Source: UBA964 sp031382085
GTDB taxonomy: Bacteria; Pseudomonadota; Gammaproteobacteria; Steroidobacterales; Steroidobacteraceae
Length of the DNA stretch: 64,000 nt
Reading direction: 5' to 3'
Assembly (NCBI GenBank): GCA_031382085.1
Contig: JANMYM010000056.1
Location: forward strand, 1 to 64,000
Position numbers and translations under genes: made by a program. Positions 42,661 to 51,378 of this stretch are shown here, piece after piece. The notes under the pieces are model-generated. The model ran no database searches and had not been told where the DNA came from. It was given only the letters and a program-made list of their open reading frames with translations. Each line of letters begins with the position of its first letter. Within the stretch, counting starts at the first letter, position 1.

Positions 42661-43581
42661 ATGAAAGTAATGGCGGCAAGTGCGACTCGACGACATCTGC
42701 TGTTCGCAGCCGCAGGCCTGAGCGGCACGGCGCTCGCGGCGCCCCGAGGTTCGTTGCCGGCGGGCTCGCGCCTCGAACTCAGCGATCCGCGAGTGGCGCT
42801 CGAGTGCTACGTGAAACTGCGGGGTTCAACAGCCGACGCGACGGTGTTCCAGCCCTACGGCGGCGACATCTTCCTGGCTGCGGATGGCAGGCTCGGCGTG
42901 CCGCTGTTAGGGTTCTGGGGGCTGCAGAAATCAACCTGGCGGCGCGGCGCCGATGACAGCTGGACCAATCGGGATTACGACCTCGGGTTTTATGTCGATT
43001 ACCAGACTCGCGCAATCCTCGATCGCTGGCGCAATCCAGTCACGGGTCGCGAGGTGAAGGTTTATCACTACCGTGGCGGGCCCTCGGGCGGCCGCTTCGC
43101 GTTAGGTGCCGTGGCTGGTGCCGGCGATCCGTACAGCAACCTCAAAGGCCGCTGGACCGTGGCCGGCAGGCAGGTGTGGTACACGGTCTCGGTCTGGGGT
43201 GAGCGTCCGAATCCGCTGAAACCCGGTGAATTCCCCGAGGCCTGGTCGGGCGATACGCTGCGCAACTCGATGAGCAGCACCTATTCTGGTCCGCTCGCGG
43301 AGCTGGCCGATCCTGCCGTCAGCCAGGTCAGCGGACTGCAAGTCTGGAGCAACACGTCGTCGTGGATGCACTGGATGGAAATGGGCCAGCGCCCCGGCTA
43401 CAACCACTGGCGCTGGATCGGCGCGAAAGGCACTGCCGTTCGCGATCTCGAGCCTGCTTTGGTCGCCGCGGTCGAGCGGATTTGGCCCGGCTATGTGACG
43501 CGGGACGCCGCATGGAAGTCGCCGACCTCCGGCGCGCTCGACTACCTGCGCCTGCGCCGCGGACTGCCACCGACCGACTGA
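42661..43581 (+). CDS. Tat-exported DUF1838 protein (copy 1)
   Basis: A 306-residue DUF1838 protein. The N-terminus ATRRHLLFAAAGLSGTALA is a twin-arginine signal. Family-like features are DPRVALECYVKLRGS, TRAILDRWRNPVTGREV, a middle WYTVSVWGERPNP, and WMHWMEMGQRPGYNHWRW near the C-terminus. DUF1838 proteins are uncharacterised, abundant in Tat-using catabolic bacteria and often found in sets. A second copy is at 44732, with the CpeT-like gene between them on the other strand. Confidence 0.8.
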   Translation: MKVMAASATRRHLLFAAAGLSGTALAAPRGSLPAGSRLELSDPRVALECYVKLRGSTADATVFQPYGGDIFLAADGRLGVPLLGFWGLQKSTWRRGADDSWTNRDYDLGFYVDYQTRAILDRWRNPVTGREVKVYHYRGGPSGGRFALGAVAGAGDPYSNLKGRWTVAGRQVWYTVSVWGERPNPLKPGEFPEAWSGDTLRNSMSSTYSGPLAELADPAVSQVSGLQVWSNTSSWMHWMEMGQRPGYNHWRWIGAKGTAVRDLEPALVAAVERIWPGYVTRDAAWKSPTSGALDYLRLRRGLPPTD

Positions 43582-43593
43582 ACGAACCTGCGG

Positions 43594-44496
43594 CTACTTG
43601 TTGTATTGCGCATCCGCTCCCAGATCCTCGCCCTCGGCATAGCAGCGGATGTAGAACCATCCCAAATTCAGGCCGAAATGCGTCGCGTTGTCGACCGCGT
43701 AGGCATAAGCGATGGGAACAACTTTGCCTTTTTCATGAATGCGAAACAGCGGGTACTCGCGATCGGGTGGCGAGGTGAATGCGCGGGAGTGGATCGTGAA
43801 CGTCAACGTTCGACCATCGGGCCAGGCAATGTCGGCTTCACCACCCTGATCGTGCAGGTGGATGGTTTTCAGAAACCGCGTCTTACGCATCTCGCCGTCG
43901 GCATTCTCATGTACCGTGCAGGTGAATGGCCGTGCCCTGGTCTGCTCGAACCATTCATTGCCGGGCTTTTCCCTGAACCAGTTGTAGCGTGGCCCGACAA
44001 CCAGGCCATAGTCGACGAGCTTGCCACCGATCTTGCATTGCCCCGCAGGCAGGCTGCCCTCGAACTGTCCGCCGACAAAGTGCAGCAGCAGGTCGCAGGA
44101 CGCGCCCAATGATGTTGTGCCAGCGAACTGGGTCAGGCGCAGCGCACCGGCGGCGGTGTCGGTGCTGACCATGTAGCTGCGCGTGCGCAGCGGCTTGGCG
44201 GGATCGTCATCCAGATTGTCGATGACAGAAATCACATTCGGGCCGAGGCTGGAGCCCGCGACCCTTTCGTAACGCGAGTGCACACGATAAAAGGGTTTGT
44301 TAGTCAGTGGTGACAAACCGCCGCCGGACTGACGCACAATCTGTTCGTGATTATCGTACTCGCCGGGCCACCACTCCATCAACAGCTCGACTTGTCTCTT
44401 CAGGTCATATTCGCTGCTGGCGGCCAGAACGGGAGGTGTCGCGATGGCAGTGAGGCCGAGAACGATGTAACAAATGACAATGCGCAGACTAGCCAT
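43594..44496 (-). CDS. Exported CpcT/CpeT-like protein (tentative)
   Basis: A 300-residue protein with a signal peptide (IVICYIVLGLTAIATPPVLA). Following it, LMEWWPGEYDNHEQI and CDLLLHFVGGQFEGSLPAGQC, then VVGPRYNWF, resemble the CpcT/CpeT (DUF1001) barrel, known in cyanobacteria as bilin lyases and elsewhere of unknown role. No phycobiliprotein genes are present. The fold could bind a hydrophobic ligand. It is convergent with DUF1838 copy 1 and divergent from copy 2. Confidence 0.5.
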   Translation of the reverse strand: MASLRIVICYIVLGLTAIATPPVLAASSEYDLKRQVELLMEWWPGEYDNHEQIVRQSGGGLSPLTNKPFYRVHSRYERVAGSSLGPNVISVIDNLDDDPAKPLRTRSYMVSTDTAAGALRLTQFAGTTSLGASCDLLLHFVGGQFEGSLPAGQCKIGGKLVDYGLVVGPRYNWFREKPGNEWFEQTRARPFTCTVHENADGEMRKTRFLKTIHLHDQGGEADIAWPDGRTLTFTIHSRAFTSPPDREYPLFRIHEKGKVVPIAYAYAVDNATHFGLNLGWFYIRCYAEGEDLGADAQYNK

Positions 44497-44619
44497 TACA
44501 GAGACTCCAATTCATTTTCATACGCCAGCGCCGCGCGCTGCCTCGGCCCGCTGGGTGGTTCAGCAACGACAATGCTGCCGCCTAACACGCGCCGGCGTCA
44601 AATGGATCGGCGCATGGTC

Positions 44620-44656
44620 GCGCAAGTCGCCGTTGGCCGGTCATTGCGCAAGTCGC
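44620..44656. repeat. Two 11-bp direct repeats in a divergent promoter
   Basis: GCGCAAGTCGC is found at 44620-44630 and 44646-44656, spaced 26 bp start to start, between the CpeT-like gene (minus) and DUF1838 copy 2 (plus). The spacing is about two and a half helical turns. They might be activator half-sites; the evidence is only the repetition. Confidence 0.35.
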
Positions 44657-44731
44657 GCTTGACGTGGGGGCTGGGAGGATCCATCGTTTTGCCATGATTT
44701 TCCGGATCCACACTGCTTTTGTGAGCGAACC

Positions 44732-45610
44732 ATGAGCAAACCAATCAGCGCTGAAACCGCCACGCCGCAAATCAATCGCCGCAGCGCGATTGCCTTGGGA
44801 ACGAGTGCATTGGCAATGTCCCTGTCGCCGGCCGAGGCCGCCGTGCTCGATGTGCACAAGCCCCAGGACGCCTGGCAGATCCATCGCAAGTTGCAGTTCC
44901 GGACCGACTCGGGCCTCGTGTTCTGGTGGATACGCGGCCCCTCGTTCGGGCAGGTCGGAGCGGATCTAACACCGTTGTACGAGTTGAACTTCGGTACCGT
45001 GCAACGCGTCACGCAACGCGCCGACGGAGGTTTCGATGTGACGCAACTCGAAATGGCATTCCGCACCGATCTCGAAACCGGGCAGCCGCTGAAGTCGCTG
45101 CGAAATCCCTATTCCGGCGAGCCCATCGCGATCGAGTTCACGCCCGTAGGACCGACGACCTTGCGCTACTCGCGCGACAATGTGCCGGTGGTGCCAACGG
45201 AAATCGGTGGATCGAAATTGCAGTTTGAATCAGTGCCCTCGCGCCCGTTCGTCATTGGCGATACCGTCTACTACCGCCATCGCGCGAAGTCGCGCGTGAT
45301 TACGGCCGGTGCGGCCGATCGAATCATCAACGACATCAGCACACTCTCAGGTCCGGCGCGCGAGGCACTTGATCCCGCTGTGACCTGGGTCGATGCCAGG
45401 CTGCAGTCGTCAGACATCACCGGTTGGCCGCGATGGATGAAGATGGGCGATCGTCCGGGTGGCGTTACGCTGCGAGGTGTCGGTGGCAAGCTGCGTCGAT
45501 TTGCCGACATGCCGGCCGACTGGCTGGCCATGTTGCGCGAGGCCCGGCCGGATATAGCGGCCGATCCTGTCGCAGCGCTTGACCGTCCCCAGGCAACCTA
45601 CAAGAACTAA
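44732..45610 (+). CDS. Tat-exported DUF1838 protein (copy 2)
   Basis: A 292-residue DUF1838 protein with a twin-arginine signal (NRRSAIALGTSALAMSLSPAEA). It shares the overall plan of the 42661 protein: AWQIHRKLQFRTDSG, GQPLKSLRNPYSGEPI, then GDTVYYRHRAKSR and WPRWMKMGDRPGG near the C-terminus. The distance between copies and low identity by eye indicate an old duplication or separate recruitment. It is followed by a secreted hydrolase after 52 bp. Confidence 0.78.
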   Translation: MSKPISAETATPQINRRSAIALGTSALAMSLSPAEAAVLDVHKPQDAWQIHRKLQFRTDSGLVFWWIRGPSFGQVGADLTPLYELNFGTVQRVTQRADGGFDVTQLEMAFRTDLETGQPLKSLRNPYSGEPIAIEFTPVGPTTLRYSRDNVPVVPTEIGGSKLQFESVPSRPFVIGDTVYYRHRAKSRVITAGAADRIINDISTLSGPAREALDPAVTWVDARLQSSDITGWPRWMKMGDRPGGVTLRGVGGKLRRFADMPADWLAMLREARPDIAADPVAALDRPQATYKN

Positions 45611-45662
45611 CAAACCCGCATGTCCTGCAAGAATACAATCCTGTTAGTTTGGGAGTAGGAAA

Positions 45663-46595
45663 ATGCCGAAAACTTTGATCAGGGCCGCACGTCGCTGCGG
45701 CGCAGCGTCGATCATGCTCGCGCTAACCCAGATGTCTGTCATTGCGATGGCCGCGGAGTTGCATTTCACGTCCGTGGCGGGCGCGGGCGGCGTGCCGCTC
45801 AACGTGGTTTCAGCCGGCGACCCGGCCAAGCCCTCAATCCTGCTGGTCCACGGGATAGGCCAGAGCTATGTGAGTTGGGAGAACCAACTGCGCTCGCCGC
45901 TGAGCGACCAGTATTTTGTCGTGGCATTCGATTTGCGCGGACATGGCAATTCCGGCAAACCCTGGAACAAGGAGGCGTACCAGGACTATCGTCAGTGGGC
46001 GGGCGACGTGCAGGCGGTCATCGCGGCCCTGCATCTTGACCATCCGGTGTTGGTGGGATGGTCCTACGGAACTCTGGTCGTTGCGGACTACTTGCGGGCC
46101 TATGGAGCGACCGGACTGCGTGGCATTGTGCTAACAGGTGCATACGGCGGGCTGACGCCTCCACCCAAGGCGCCACCGGCGCAAGCTCCGATAGCGGCGC
46201 GCATGGAGCTGCTGCGCAAGCAACAAGGCAGCGGCAATATCGAGGACAACATTGCGGCCGCAGCCAGCTTTTCGCGCTTCCTCACTGGCCGTGAGTTGCC
46301 GGCAGACTATTATCTGCGAGCGACCCAGATCTCCATGATGTTGCCAGGCTATGCGCGTCGGTGGATGTTCGATCGTCCGCTGGCGAATGCCGACGTGATT
46401 GCAAAGATTACGGTGCCACTGCTGATCACGGTCGGCGGCAAGGACCCAAGCACGCCGGAACAAGATGCGCGCGACCTGGTGGCGAAAGTGCCCGGCGCGC
46501 GCCTCAGCCTGTATCCCGAATCCGGACACTCGCCGTTCGCCGAGGCGCCGGAAAGGTATACACCTGAGCTGGCCGAATTCGCGCGCCTGCGCTGA
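45663..46595 (+). CDS. Secreted alpha/beta hydrolase
   Basis: A 310-residue hydrolase with a signal peptide (SIMLALTQMSVIAMAAE). It has a complete triad: nucleophile GWSYGT, acid region GGKDPSTPE, and His in SGHSPFAE. The oxyanion loop is HGIGQSYVSWE and the acid-side strand ends DLRGHGNSGKP. It belongs to a different subfamily from the RVIRxDxPxxGLSG proteins. A GGAG site precedes ATG 45663. It is convergent with the amine oxidase gene. Confidence 0.85.
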   Translation: MPKTLIRAARRCGAASIMLALTQMSVIAMAAELHFTSVAGAGGVPLNVVSAGDPAKPSILLVHGIGQSYVSWENQLRSPLSDQYFVVAFDLRGHGNSGKPWNKEAYQDYRQWAGDVQAVIAALHLDHPVLVGWSYGTLVVADYLRAYGATGLRGIVLTGAYGGLTPPPKAPPAQAPIAARMELLRKQQGSGNIEDNIAAAASFSRFLTGRELPADYYLRATQISMMLPGYARRWMFDRPLANADVIAKITVPLLITVGGKDPSTPEQDARDLVAKVPGARLSLYPESGHSPFAEAPERYTPELAEFARLR

Positions 46596-46703
46596 CCAAG
46601 GGCCGACCAAGGGCCACACGCGCCGCAGCACCGAGTCGCGATGCACCAGTGGACGGTCTTGGTTACTGCATCCCATCGCTCCTTGGCCCATCGCTTCATG
46701 TTG

Positions 46704-48170
46704 TTAGCTCTCCAGCCGCTCAGCGATTTCACGGGCGGCGCGTTCGCCGGATTCCATGGCAGCCTCCATGCCTACCTCCATGGTGCGCAGGTGCTCGCCG
46801 GCAAAATGGAGATTGGCGTGGGGTTTGCCCATGACACGCGCCCAGGCCAGCGCCTTGCCCGGCACATATTGATGACTGCAACCGCGGATCGTGGGCGACT
46901 GCTCCCAGGAATGGGCACCCACGAATTCCAGTTGGCCGCGGGTCGACGGACGAATCCGCTCGATTTCGGCGATCGCAAACCGGCCGCGTTCTGCGGGCGG
47001 CATGGCATCGAGCTTGCGCGAGTTCTCGCTGAAAGCCAGCGCGCTGATCAGTTGGCGCGAGCGGTCCGATTCAATCTGCTGGCGAATCAGATTGAATGCG
47101 CCGTCGGTCCACATCGACGCTTCGACACCGTCAGATTCCCAATACGGCGATTTGACGCGCAGCCAGACCTGACTCTGGTTTCCATACGGCATGCGCCGCA
47201 CGGCATCAGCCTGTTCGCCCCGCAGATTGGGCGTGACGGCAATCGAGCGCAGCACCGAGAAGGGAACCGCTGCCAATGTGTAGCGGGCCCGCAATCGCGA
47301 TCCGTCCGCGCAGCGCAATTCGCAGTTTCGTGCGGTCATATTGATTGCAACAACGCGCTTGCGCAGCTGCAGCCGCTCACCGATCGAGACGCTCATCGCG
47401 TCCGTGAGGCGCGACGTTCCACCAATCACATGTTGCGAAAGAATACCGGCTCGCTCGAACGCATCCTTGCCGCGGAGCAGTTCTGAGTCGACCGTGTCCG
47501 CGCCGATTTTCGCGCGTGTAGCCTCCTGCATCATGCGCAGCACCGAGAGTTCCTCCAGCGGACGCCCTTGCGACACGCGAATGATGCGGCGCGCTTCGCT
47601 GGAAGCGCCGAGGCGTGCCAGCCAGGCAGCTAACGAGATATCGTAGGCAGAGGCGTCGTCGGCCAGCCAGCCGTCCAGAGTCTTGAAGGGCGTGCGGCCC
47701 TCGACGTAATAGCCACCCAGGGCGTGGGGGGCGATGCTGCGTTCAGGGCCAACCGTCAGGTTGAGGCTGGAGGCCGCCCATTGGCTGGCCGGCACCAGCG
47801 TTCCACCTAACACAAACGAATAGGGCGCATTGATGTGCGCGCCAGGCCCGAGGCGCACGTTCAGACGATTCGCAACGTCGATGACGCGGGCGTAGTCACG
47901 GCCGATCTGCGCGCCGCCGAGATCCGGAGTCAGGAACCAGCGATCCATGGTCAGGCAACGGCCACCACTGTGAGTGTCGGCTTCCAGGACCACCACCTTG
48001 GCCCCGAGTTCCGTCAGGATCAGCGCGGCATTGAGGCCCGATAGCCCGGCGCCGAATATGGCCACATCGTAAGTGTTGCGGCCCGCGGCAGTCACGCGGC
48101 TGGCGGCCCATGCCGCGGCAACGCCGCCCAGGGCGGCAACCGTCTGGCGGCGCGAGTATTGTTGGTTCAT
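46704..48170 (-). CDS. Tat-exported flavin amine oxidase-like protein
   Basis: A 488-residue FAD amine oxidase-family protein. A twin-arginine signal (SRRQTVAALGGVAAAWAA) is followed by the Rossmann motif AIFGAGLSGLNAAL, VVVLEADTHSGGRC, and the C-terminal FAD-binding HFAGEHLRTMEVGMEAA. Such enzymes oxidise amines or desaturate carotenoid-like and steroid-like molecules. Export of the folded flavoprotein suggests periplasmic oxidation of an incoming substrate. It diverges from the cupin gene at 48340 over a 169-bp gap with no palindrome I could identify. Confidence 0.85.
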   Translation of the reverse strand: MNQQYSRRQTVAALGGVAAAWAASRVTAAGRNTYDVAIFGAGLSGLNAALILTELGAKVVVLEADTHSGGRCLTMDRWFLTPDLGGAQIGRDYARVIDVANRLNVRLGPGAHINAPYSFVLGGTLVPASQWAASSLNLTVGPERSIAPHALGGYYVEGRTPFKTLDGWLADDASAYDISLAAWLARLGASSEARRIIRVSQGRPLEELSVLRMMQEATRAKIGADTVDSELLRGKDAFERAGILSQHVIGGTSRLTDAMSVSIGERLQLRKRVVAINMTARNCELRCADGSRLRARYTLAAVPFSVLRSIAVTPNLRGEQADAVRRMPYGNQSQVWLRVKSPYWESDGVEASMWTDGAFNLIRQQIESDRSRQLISALAFSENSRKLDAMPPAERGRFAIAEIERIRPSTRGQLEFVGAHSWEQSPTIRGCSHQYVPGKALAWARVMGKPHANLHFAGEHLRTMEVGMEAAMESGERAAREIAERLES

Positions 48171-48339
48171 CGAGCGAGCCTCATGCGTCGAAATTGCAGA
48201 ACATACAGCGTATCAGTTTGTTAGATCTACCCGGCGTGGCCGCATTCGATGGCCGTCATGTGGTGCATGCAATCCATAGACTTGACGACCGCGGCCCAGC
48301 TGCCAAGATGCGCGGCCAGGGTCGCCAGGGAGTTGCAGA

Positions 48340-48867
48340 ATGCCAGCAAGACGGTCGGTGATATTGGGAGGCATGTTCGGCGCACTCGCAAGTGCGTACG
48401 CGAAAAGCGCCACCCAGAATCCCGCGCGCACGTCGGCGGCGCCCTGGGTGCGGCGCGTTTTCCACATGTATACGGGTGCGGATGGCGCCTCGTTGATCCG
48501 CAAAGTGCCGGTGCCCAAGCTCGGTTCCTCGTCGACAGCCAGGCTGCTGCGGCGACCCGCCGAACGCGTGACGATCGGCACGATCGCGCCCGGGTTCATG
48601 ATGGACTTTCACATTGCCAATCAGCCTAACTATTTGATTCCCATTTCCGGCACATTGGTTGTGCAGCTCAAGGACGGATCGAGCTGGTCGTTTGGTCCGG
48701 GCGATATTCTATTTGCCGAGGATTGCACCGGCGGCGGACATCGTTCGGGCGCCGGACCCGATGGCTGCTTCAGCGTCTCGGTGCAGATTGCCAGGACCGG
48801 CCATTGCGATTTGATGACCGCCAGTCAGGCGAATGTCTTGTTAGGTGGCGACGTATCGACCCCGTGA
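48340..48867 (+). CDS. Exported cupin-like protein (copy 2)
   Basis: A 175-residue protein with a Tat-like signal (ARRSVILGGMFGALASAYA) and a cupin barrel: PNYLIPISGTLVVQL, FGPGDILFAEDCTGGGHRSG, then CFSVSVQI. FHMYTGADGASL at the start of the mature part resembles the cytoplasmic cupin-like protein at 26130. An HxH-type metal motif is not clear. The stop overlaps the GTG start of the second GPH transporter (GTGA), reproducing the cupin-like/transporter association seen near 22.8-26.5 kb. Confidence 0.72.
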   Translation: MPARRSVILGGMFGALASAYAKSATQNPARTSAAPWVRRVFHMYTGADGASLIRKVPVPKLGSSSTARLLRRPAERVTIGTIAPGFMMDFHIANQPNYLIPISGTLVVQLKDGSSWSFGPGDILFAEDCTGGGHRSGAGPDGCFSVSVQIARTGHCDLMTASQANVLLGGDVSTP

Positions 48868-50228
48868 GCGAAGCCTCATGGCGGATGCGTATTGGCTGGG
48901 GTCTTGGATCGCTGCCGGGCAGTGCGCTCAGCGTGACCGCGAATGTCCTGCTGTTACGATTCATGACCGACACGTTAGGCATGGCTGCGGCGCTCGCGGG
49001 GTCATTGTTCGCAGTCGCGAAGTTGTGGGACGCTGTCGTCGATCCCTTCATTGGCCGGCTCACTGACCGGATCCGCACGCCCTGGGGCCATCGCTTGCCG
49101 TGGATTCTCGCCGGCGGGTTGCTGAGTGCGCTGGTGCTGGTGGCGGCGTTCGCGGCGCCGCTGGCCGACGGAACCGGGCTGATTGTGTACATGATGGCCA
49201 TGATGTTGTTGTTCGCGACCAGCTATTCGATTCTGATGATTCCGTATCTCGCAATGCCGGCGGAAATGGCAGTCAGCTATCACGGCCGCACGCAGATGAT
49301 GGCGATTCGAGTGCTGTGTTCGTCCGCCGGCACGACCCTGGGTCTCGCAGTGGCGCCGATACTGCTCGCGCACTGGGGCGCCACGCGTACGGGCCACACC
49401 AAGGTTGCAATGTTGATTGCCGTTGTCGCGGTTGTGACGACGATTCTCTGCGTCTGGATGATTCGCGATGCACCGCGGCCAGTGCGCCCCAACGTGCCGC
49501 AAATCACAGTGCGCGAGCAATGGCGGTTGACGGTCGCCAATCGCCCTTTCATCTGGCTGCTAACGGCCAAGTTTCTGTACTTCATCGTGCTGGCCTGCAG
49601 CATCACCACCTTCGCTTACTTCACGAAACACGTGCTAAAGACTTCCGACGCCTGGCTCGGCACGTTTCTCATGTTGCAATCGCTGGCGGTTGTTGTCTCT
49701 CAGCCGTTGTGGTTGCGCATCGCGCGCGTGGCCGGAAAAAAGGCCGGCTTCATGATGGCGGGATCGGCCTATGGGCTGGGGCATTTGTCGTGGTGGTTTG
49801 CGACGCCGACCGAACCTGTGGCGCTGATCTTTGCGCGTGCGGCATTCATCGGCATCGCGGGTGGCGGCACGTTTTTATTCATGCAGGCGATGTTGCCCGA
49901 TGCCCTGGAATTTGATCAGCTGAGCACGGGCCAGAACCGGGCAGGTGTTTTTACGGGCGTATTTGTTTTTGTCGAACAGGCGGCCGGCGCGCTCGCCGCA
50001 GCGCTGATCGGATTGCTGCTTGGGGCCATGGGCTATGTCGCGGCTACCGAAGGACGAATCGCAGCGCAACCGGCAGGCGCGGTGCTTGGCATCTATCTGT
50101 GCGTGTCGGTCATTCCGTTCGCAGTACAGCTGGCATCGTTGTTAGCCATGTCGCGCTACAATCTGTCGGCTGACACGCTGGAAAAACTGCGGGCGCGGTC
50201 CGCATTGACGGGCGCCGAGATCGGGTGA
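48864..50228 (+). CDS. GPH-type MFS symporter (copy 2)
   Basis: A 454-residue transporter whose first-helix signature WDAVVDPFIGRLTDRIRTPWG closely follows the one at 22804 (YDGVLDPMLGAVSDQ). The GTG start at 48864 sits in a GTGA overlap with the cupin. The frame runs further upstream, but only as a shadow of the cupin gene. About 12 helices. Two GPH transporters, each near a cupin and an IclR regulator, suggest module duplication or two related substrates. Confidence 0.85.
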   Translation: MSEASWRMRIGWGLGSLPGSALSVTANVLLLRFMTDTLGMAAALAGSLFAVAKLWDAVVDPFIGRLTDRIRTPWGHRLPWILAGGLLSALVLVAAFAAPLADGTGLIVYMMAMMLLFATSYSILMIPYLAMPAEMAVSYHGRTQMMAIRVLCSSAGTTLGLAVAPILLAHWGATRTGHTKVAMLIAVVAVVTTILCVWMIRDAPRPVRPNVPQITVREQWRLTVANRPFIWLLTAKFLYFIVLACSITTFAYFTKHVLKTSDAWLGTFLMLQSLAVVVSQPLWLRIARVAGKKAGFMMAGSAYGLGHLSWWFATPTEPVALIFARAAFIGIAGGGTFLFMQAMLPDALEFDQLSTGQNRAGVFTGVFVFVEQAAGALAAALIGLLLGAMGYVAATEGRIAAQPAGAVLGIYLCVSVIPFAVQLASLLAMSRYNLSADTLEKLRARSALTGAEIG

Positions 50229-50321
50229 ATGAGCGACGTTTATTGTCTTTACGGCGCCAGCGAGGGTAAATCGCGACTCATCGAGACAGCGTTGCGACTC
50301 GACGATCAATCAAGGGGTTGC
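50229..50321 (+). pseudogene. Truncated N-terminus of a third cupin-like gene
   Basis: ATG 50229 directly follows the transporter stop. The first 30 residues (DVYCLYGASEGKSRLIE and onward) resemble the N-terminus of the cupin-like protein at 26130 (IYGLYSGADGHSHLVE). The frame then runs into the antisense of the convergent PhyH gene with no barrel. The junction is somewhere near 50310-50325. I read this as a remnant cut by deletion or rearrangement, though a short functional peptide cannot be excluded. Confidence 0.35.
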
Positions 50322-50324
50322 GTA

Positions 50325-51161
50325 TCAACCGGCGGCGCGCCGCCCGGCTTCGGGCGTCCGTTGCCAGAGAACGGGGAAGAACTCGCCGTCAGGCGCCTGG
50401 CCTTCTGGCATGTTGGTCACGCCCGGGATGGGCGCCTTGTACGGTGCCGGATACCAGCGCACGTCGTCACCGAAAACCCGGACCGCGAGGCCGATGCGCG
50501 GCACATCGCTTGAGGCGTTGCCTTTGGAAAAATGCGGCGTATGCGGATGAAACACGACCGCGTCACCGGGCTCCATGTCAAAGGAGACGATGCGAAACGC
50601 AAATTGCGGATCCGCGCGCAGCTTTTCGAAATCCGGGCAGACGCCGTTAGCCTGATCGGGCCGAAAGCCGAACTTGAGGCCGCGCTCGATGCAGTAGCGG
50701 TGATAGCCTGCCACGTACTGGACGCGCCCGTTGAGCGCGTTGACGGGCGAAAACGCGGTCCAGATGTTAGGCGCCATTTCGCCGACCACCGGCCACGCGG
50801 TTTCGTCGCAATGCCAGGCCATGATCTTGGGCGAGCCCGGCGGCTTCACAAACAGATGATCGTGATACAGGCGAATCGCATTCGCGCCGATCACACGCCC
50901 GACGACTTCGCCGATCGGTGAGCGCAACGCAAAGTCGCGAAATGCGCCCGCGTTACGCGACATGAAGCACACTGAAGTCATCGCCCCGTGGGACGGACCG
51001 AGGATTCCGTGTTGCCCGGGTTCGGCGATCACTTTCTCTATCGCCGCCTGCATGGTGGAAATCCACTCGGCGTCGAGCATGCCACGTATCAGGACAACAC
51101 CATCGCGACGGTAGGTATCGATGTGCTGCTGAGTGACGGGGTACAACGGTTGCGAGTTCAT
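50325..51161 (-). CDS. Phytanoyl-CoA dioxygenase (PhyH)-family oxygenase
   Basis: A 278-residue Fe(II)/2-oxoglutarate oxygenase-fold protein. The iron site is WHCDE (His117, Asp119), with a distal His in FHPHTPHFSKGN, followed by an Arg in PRIGLAVRVFG that could bind 2-oxoglutarate. The family hydroxylates CoA esters, quorum signals and many secondary metabolites. It diverges from IclR copy 2 over a 217-bp region with two palindromes, so it is a probable target of that regulator. Confidence 0.87.
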   Translation of the reverse strand: MNSQPLYPVTQQHIDTYRRDGVVLIRGMLDAEWISTMQAAIEKVIAEPGQHGILGPSHGAMTSVCFMSRNAGAFRDFALRSPIGEVVGRVIGANAIRLYHDHLFVKPPGSPKIMAWHCDETAWPVVGEMAPNIWTAFSPVNALNGRVQYVAGYHRYCIERGLKFGFRPDQANGVCPDFEKLRADPQFAFRIVSFDMEPGDAVVFHPHTPHFSKGNASSDVPRIGLAVRVFGDDVRWYPAPYKAPIPGVTNMPEGQAPDGEFFPVLWQRTPEAGRRAAG

Positions 51162-51254
51162 GTGCTCAGCGCGCGTGTTGATCTTAAGTTGTGCAAAGCC
51201 GCAAATTCCATATCCACATGATCAGTATGATTGCGCATTATTTTGCACTGCGAT

Positions 51255-51268
51255 CTGAACCCGTTCAG
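51255..51268. promoter_or_regulatory. Second palindrome in phyH/iclR divergent region
   Basis: CTGAACCCGTTCAG has 6-bp arms around CC. It lies 7 bp left of the IclR-type operator, between phyH and iclR. It could be a second regulator site or part of a composite operator. Confidence 0.4.
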
Positions 51269-51274
51269 GTCGCT

Positions 51275-51292
51275 AATTCCAGTATTGGAATT
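51275..51292. promoter_or_regulatory. Probable IclR operator, copy 2
   Basis: AATTCCAGTATTGGAATT has perfect 6-bp arms and a 6-bp spacer. It matches the element at 24271-24290 in both arms and in the last four spacer bases. It lies about 87 bp from the iclR start and 114 bp from the phyH start, well placed to control both. Confidence 0.65.
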
Positions 51293-51378
51293 GCAGGCCC
51301 AGTCGGGTCATCCGTTGTCGCACCGGCCACCAGTCAGGATGGTAGCGTCGCCCTCTGGTAAGTCTGGAGGTCTCAGCC

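Noticed and set aside
43594..44496. Phycobilin lyase function for the CpeT-like protein
   Set aside because: There are no phycobiliproteins or bilin synthesis genes, and the protein has an export signal.
45605..45649. Inverted repeat AACTAACA / TGTTAGTT after the DUF1838 gene
   Set aside because: The loop would be 29 bases and there is no T-tract. The arms are two copies of the recurrent GTTAG word, not a terminator.
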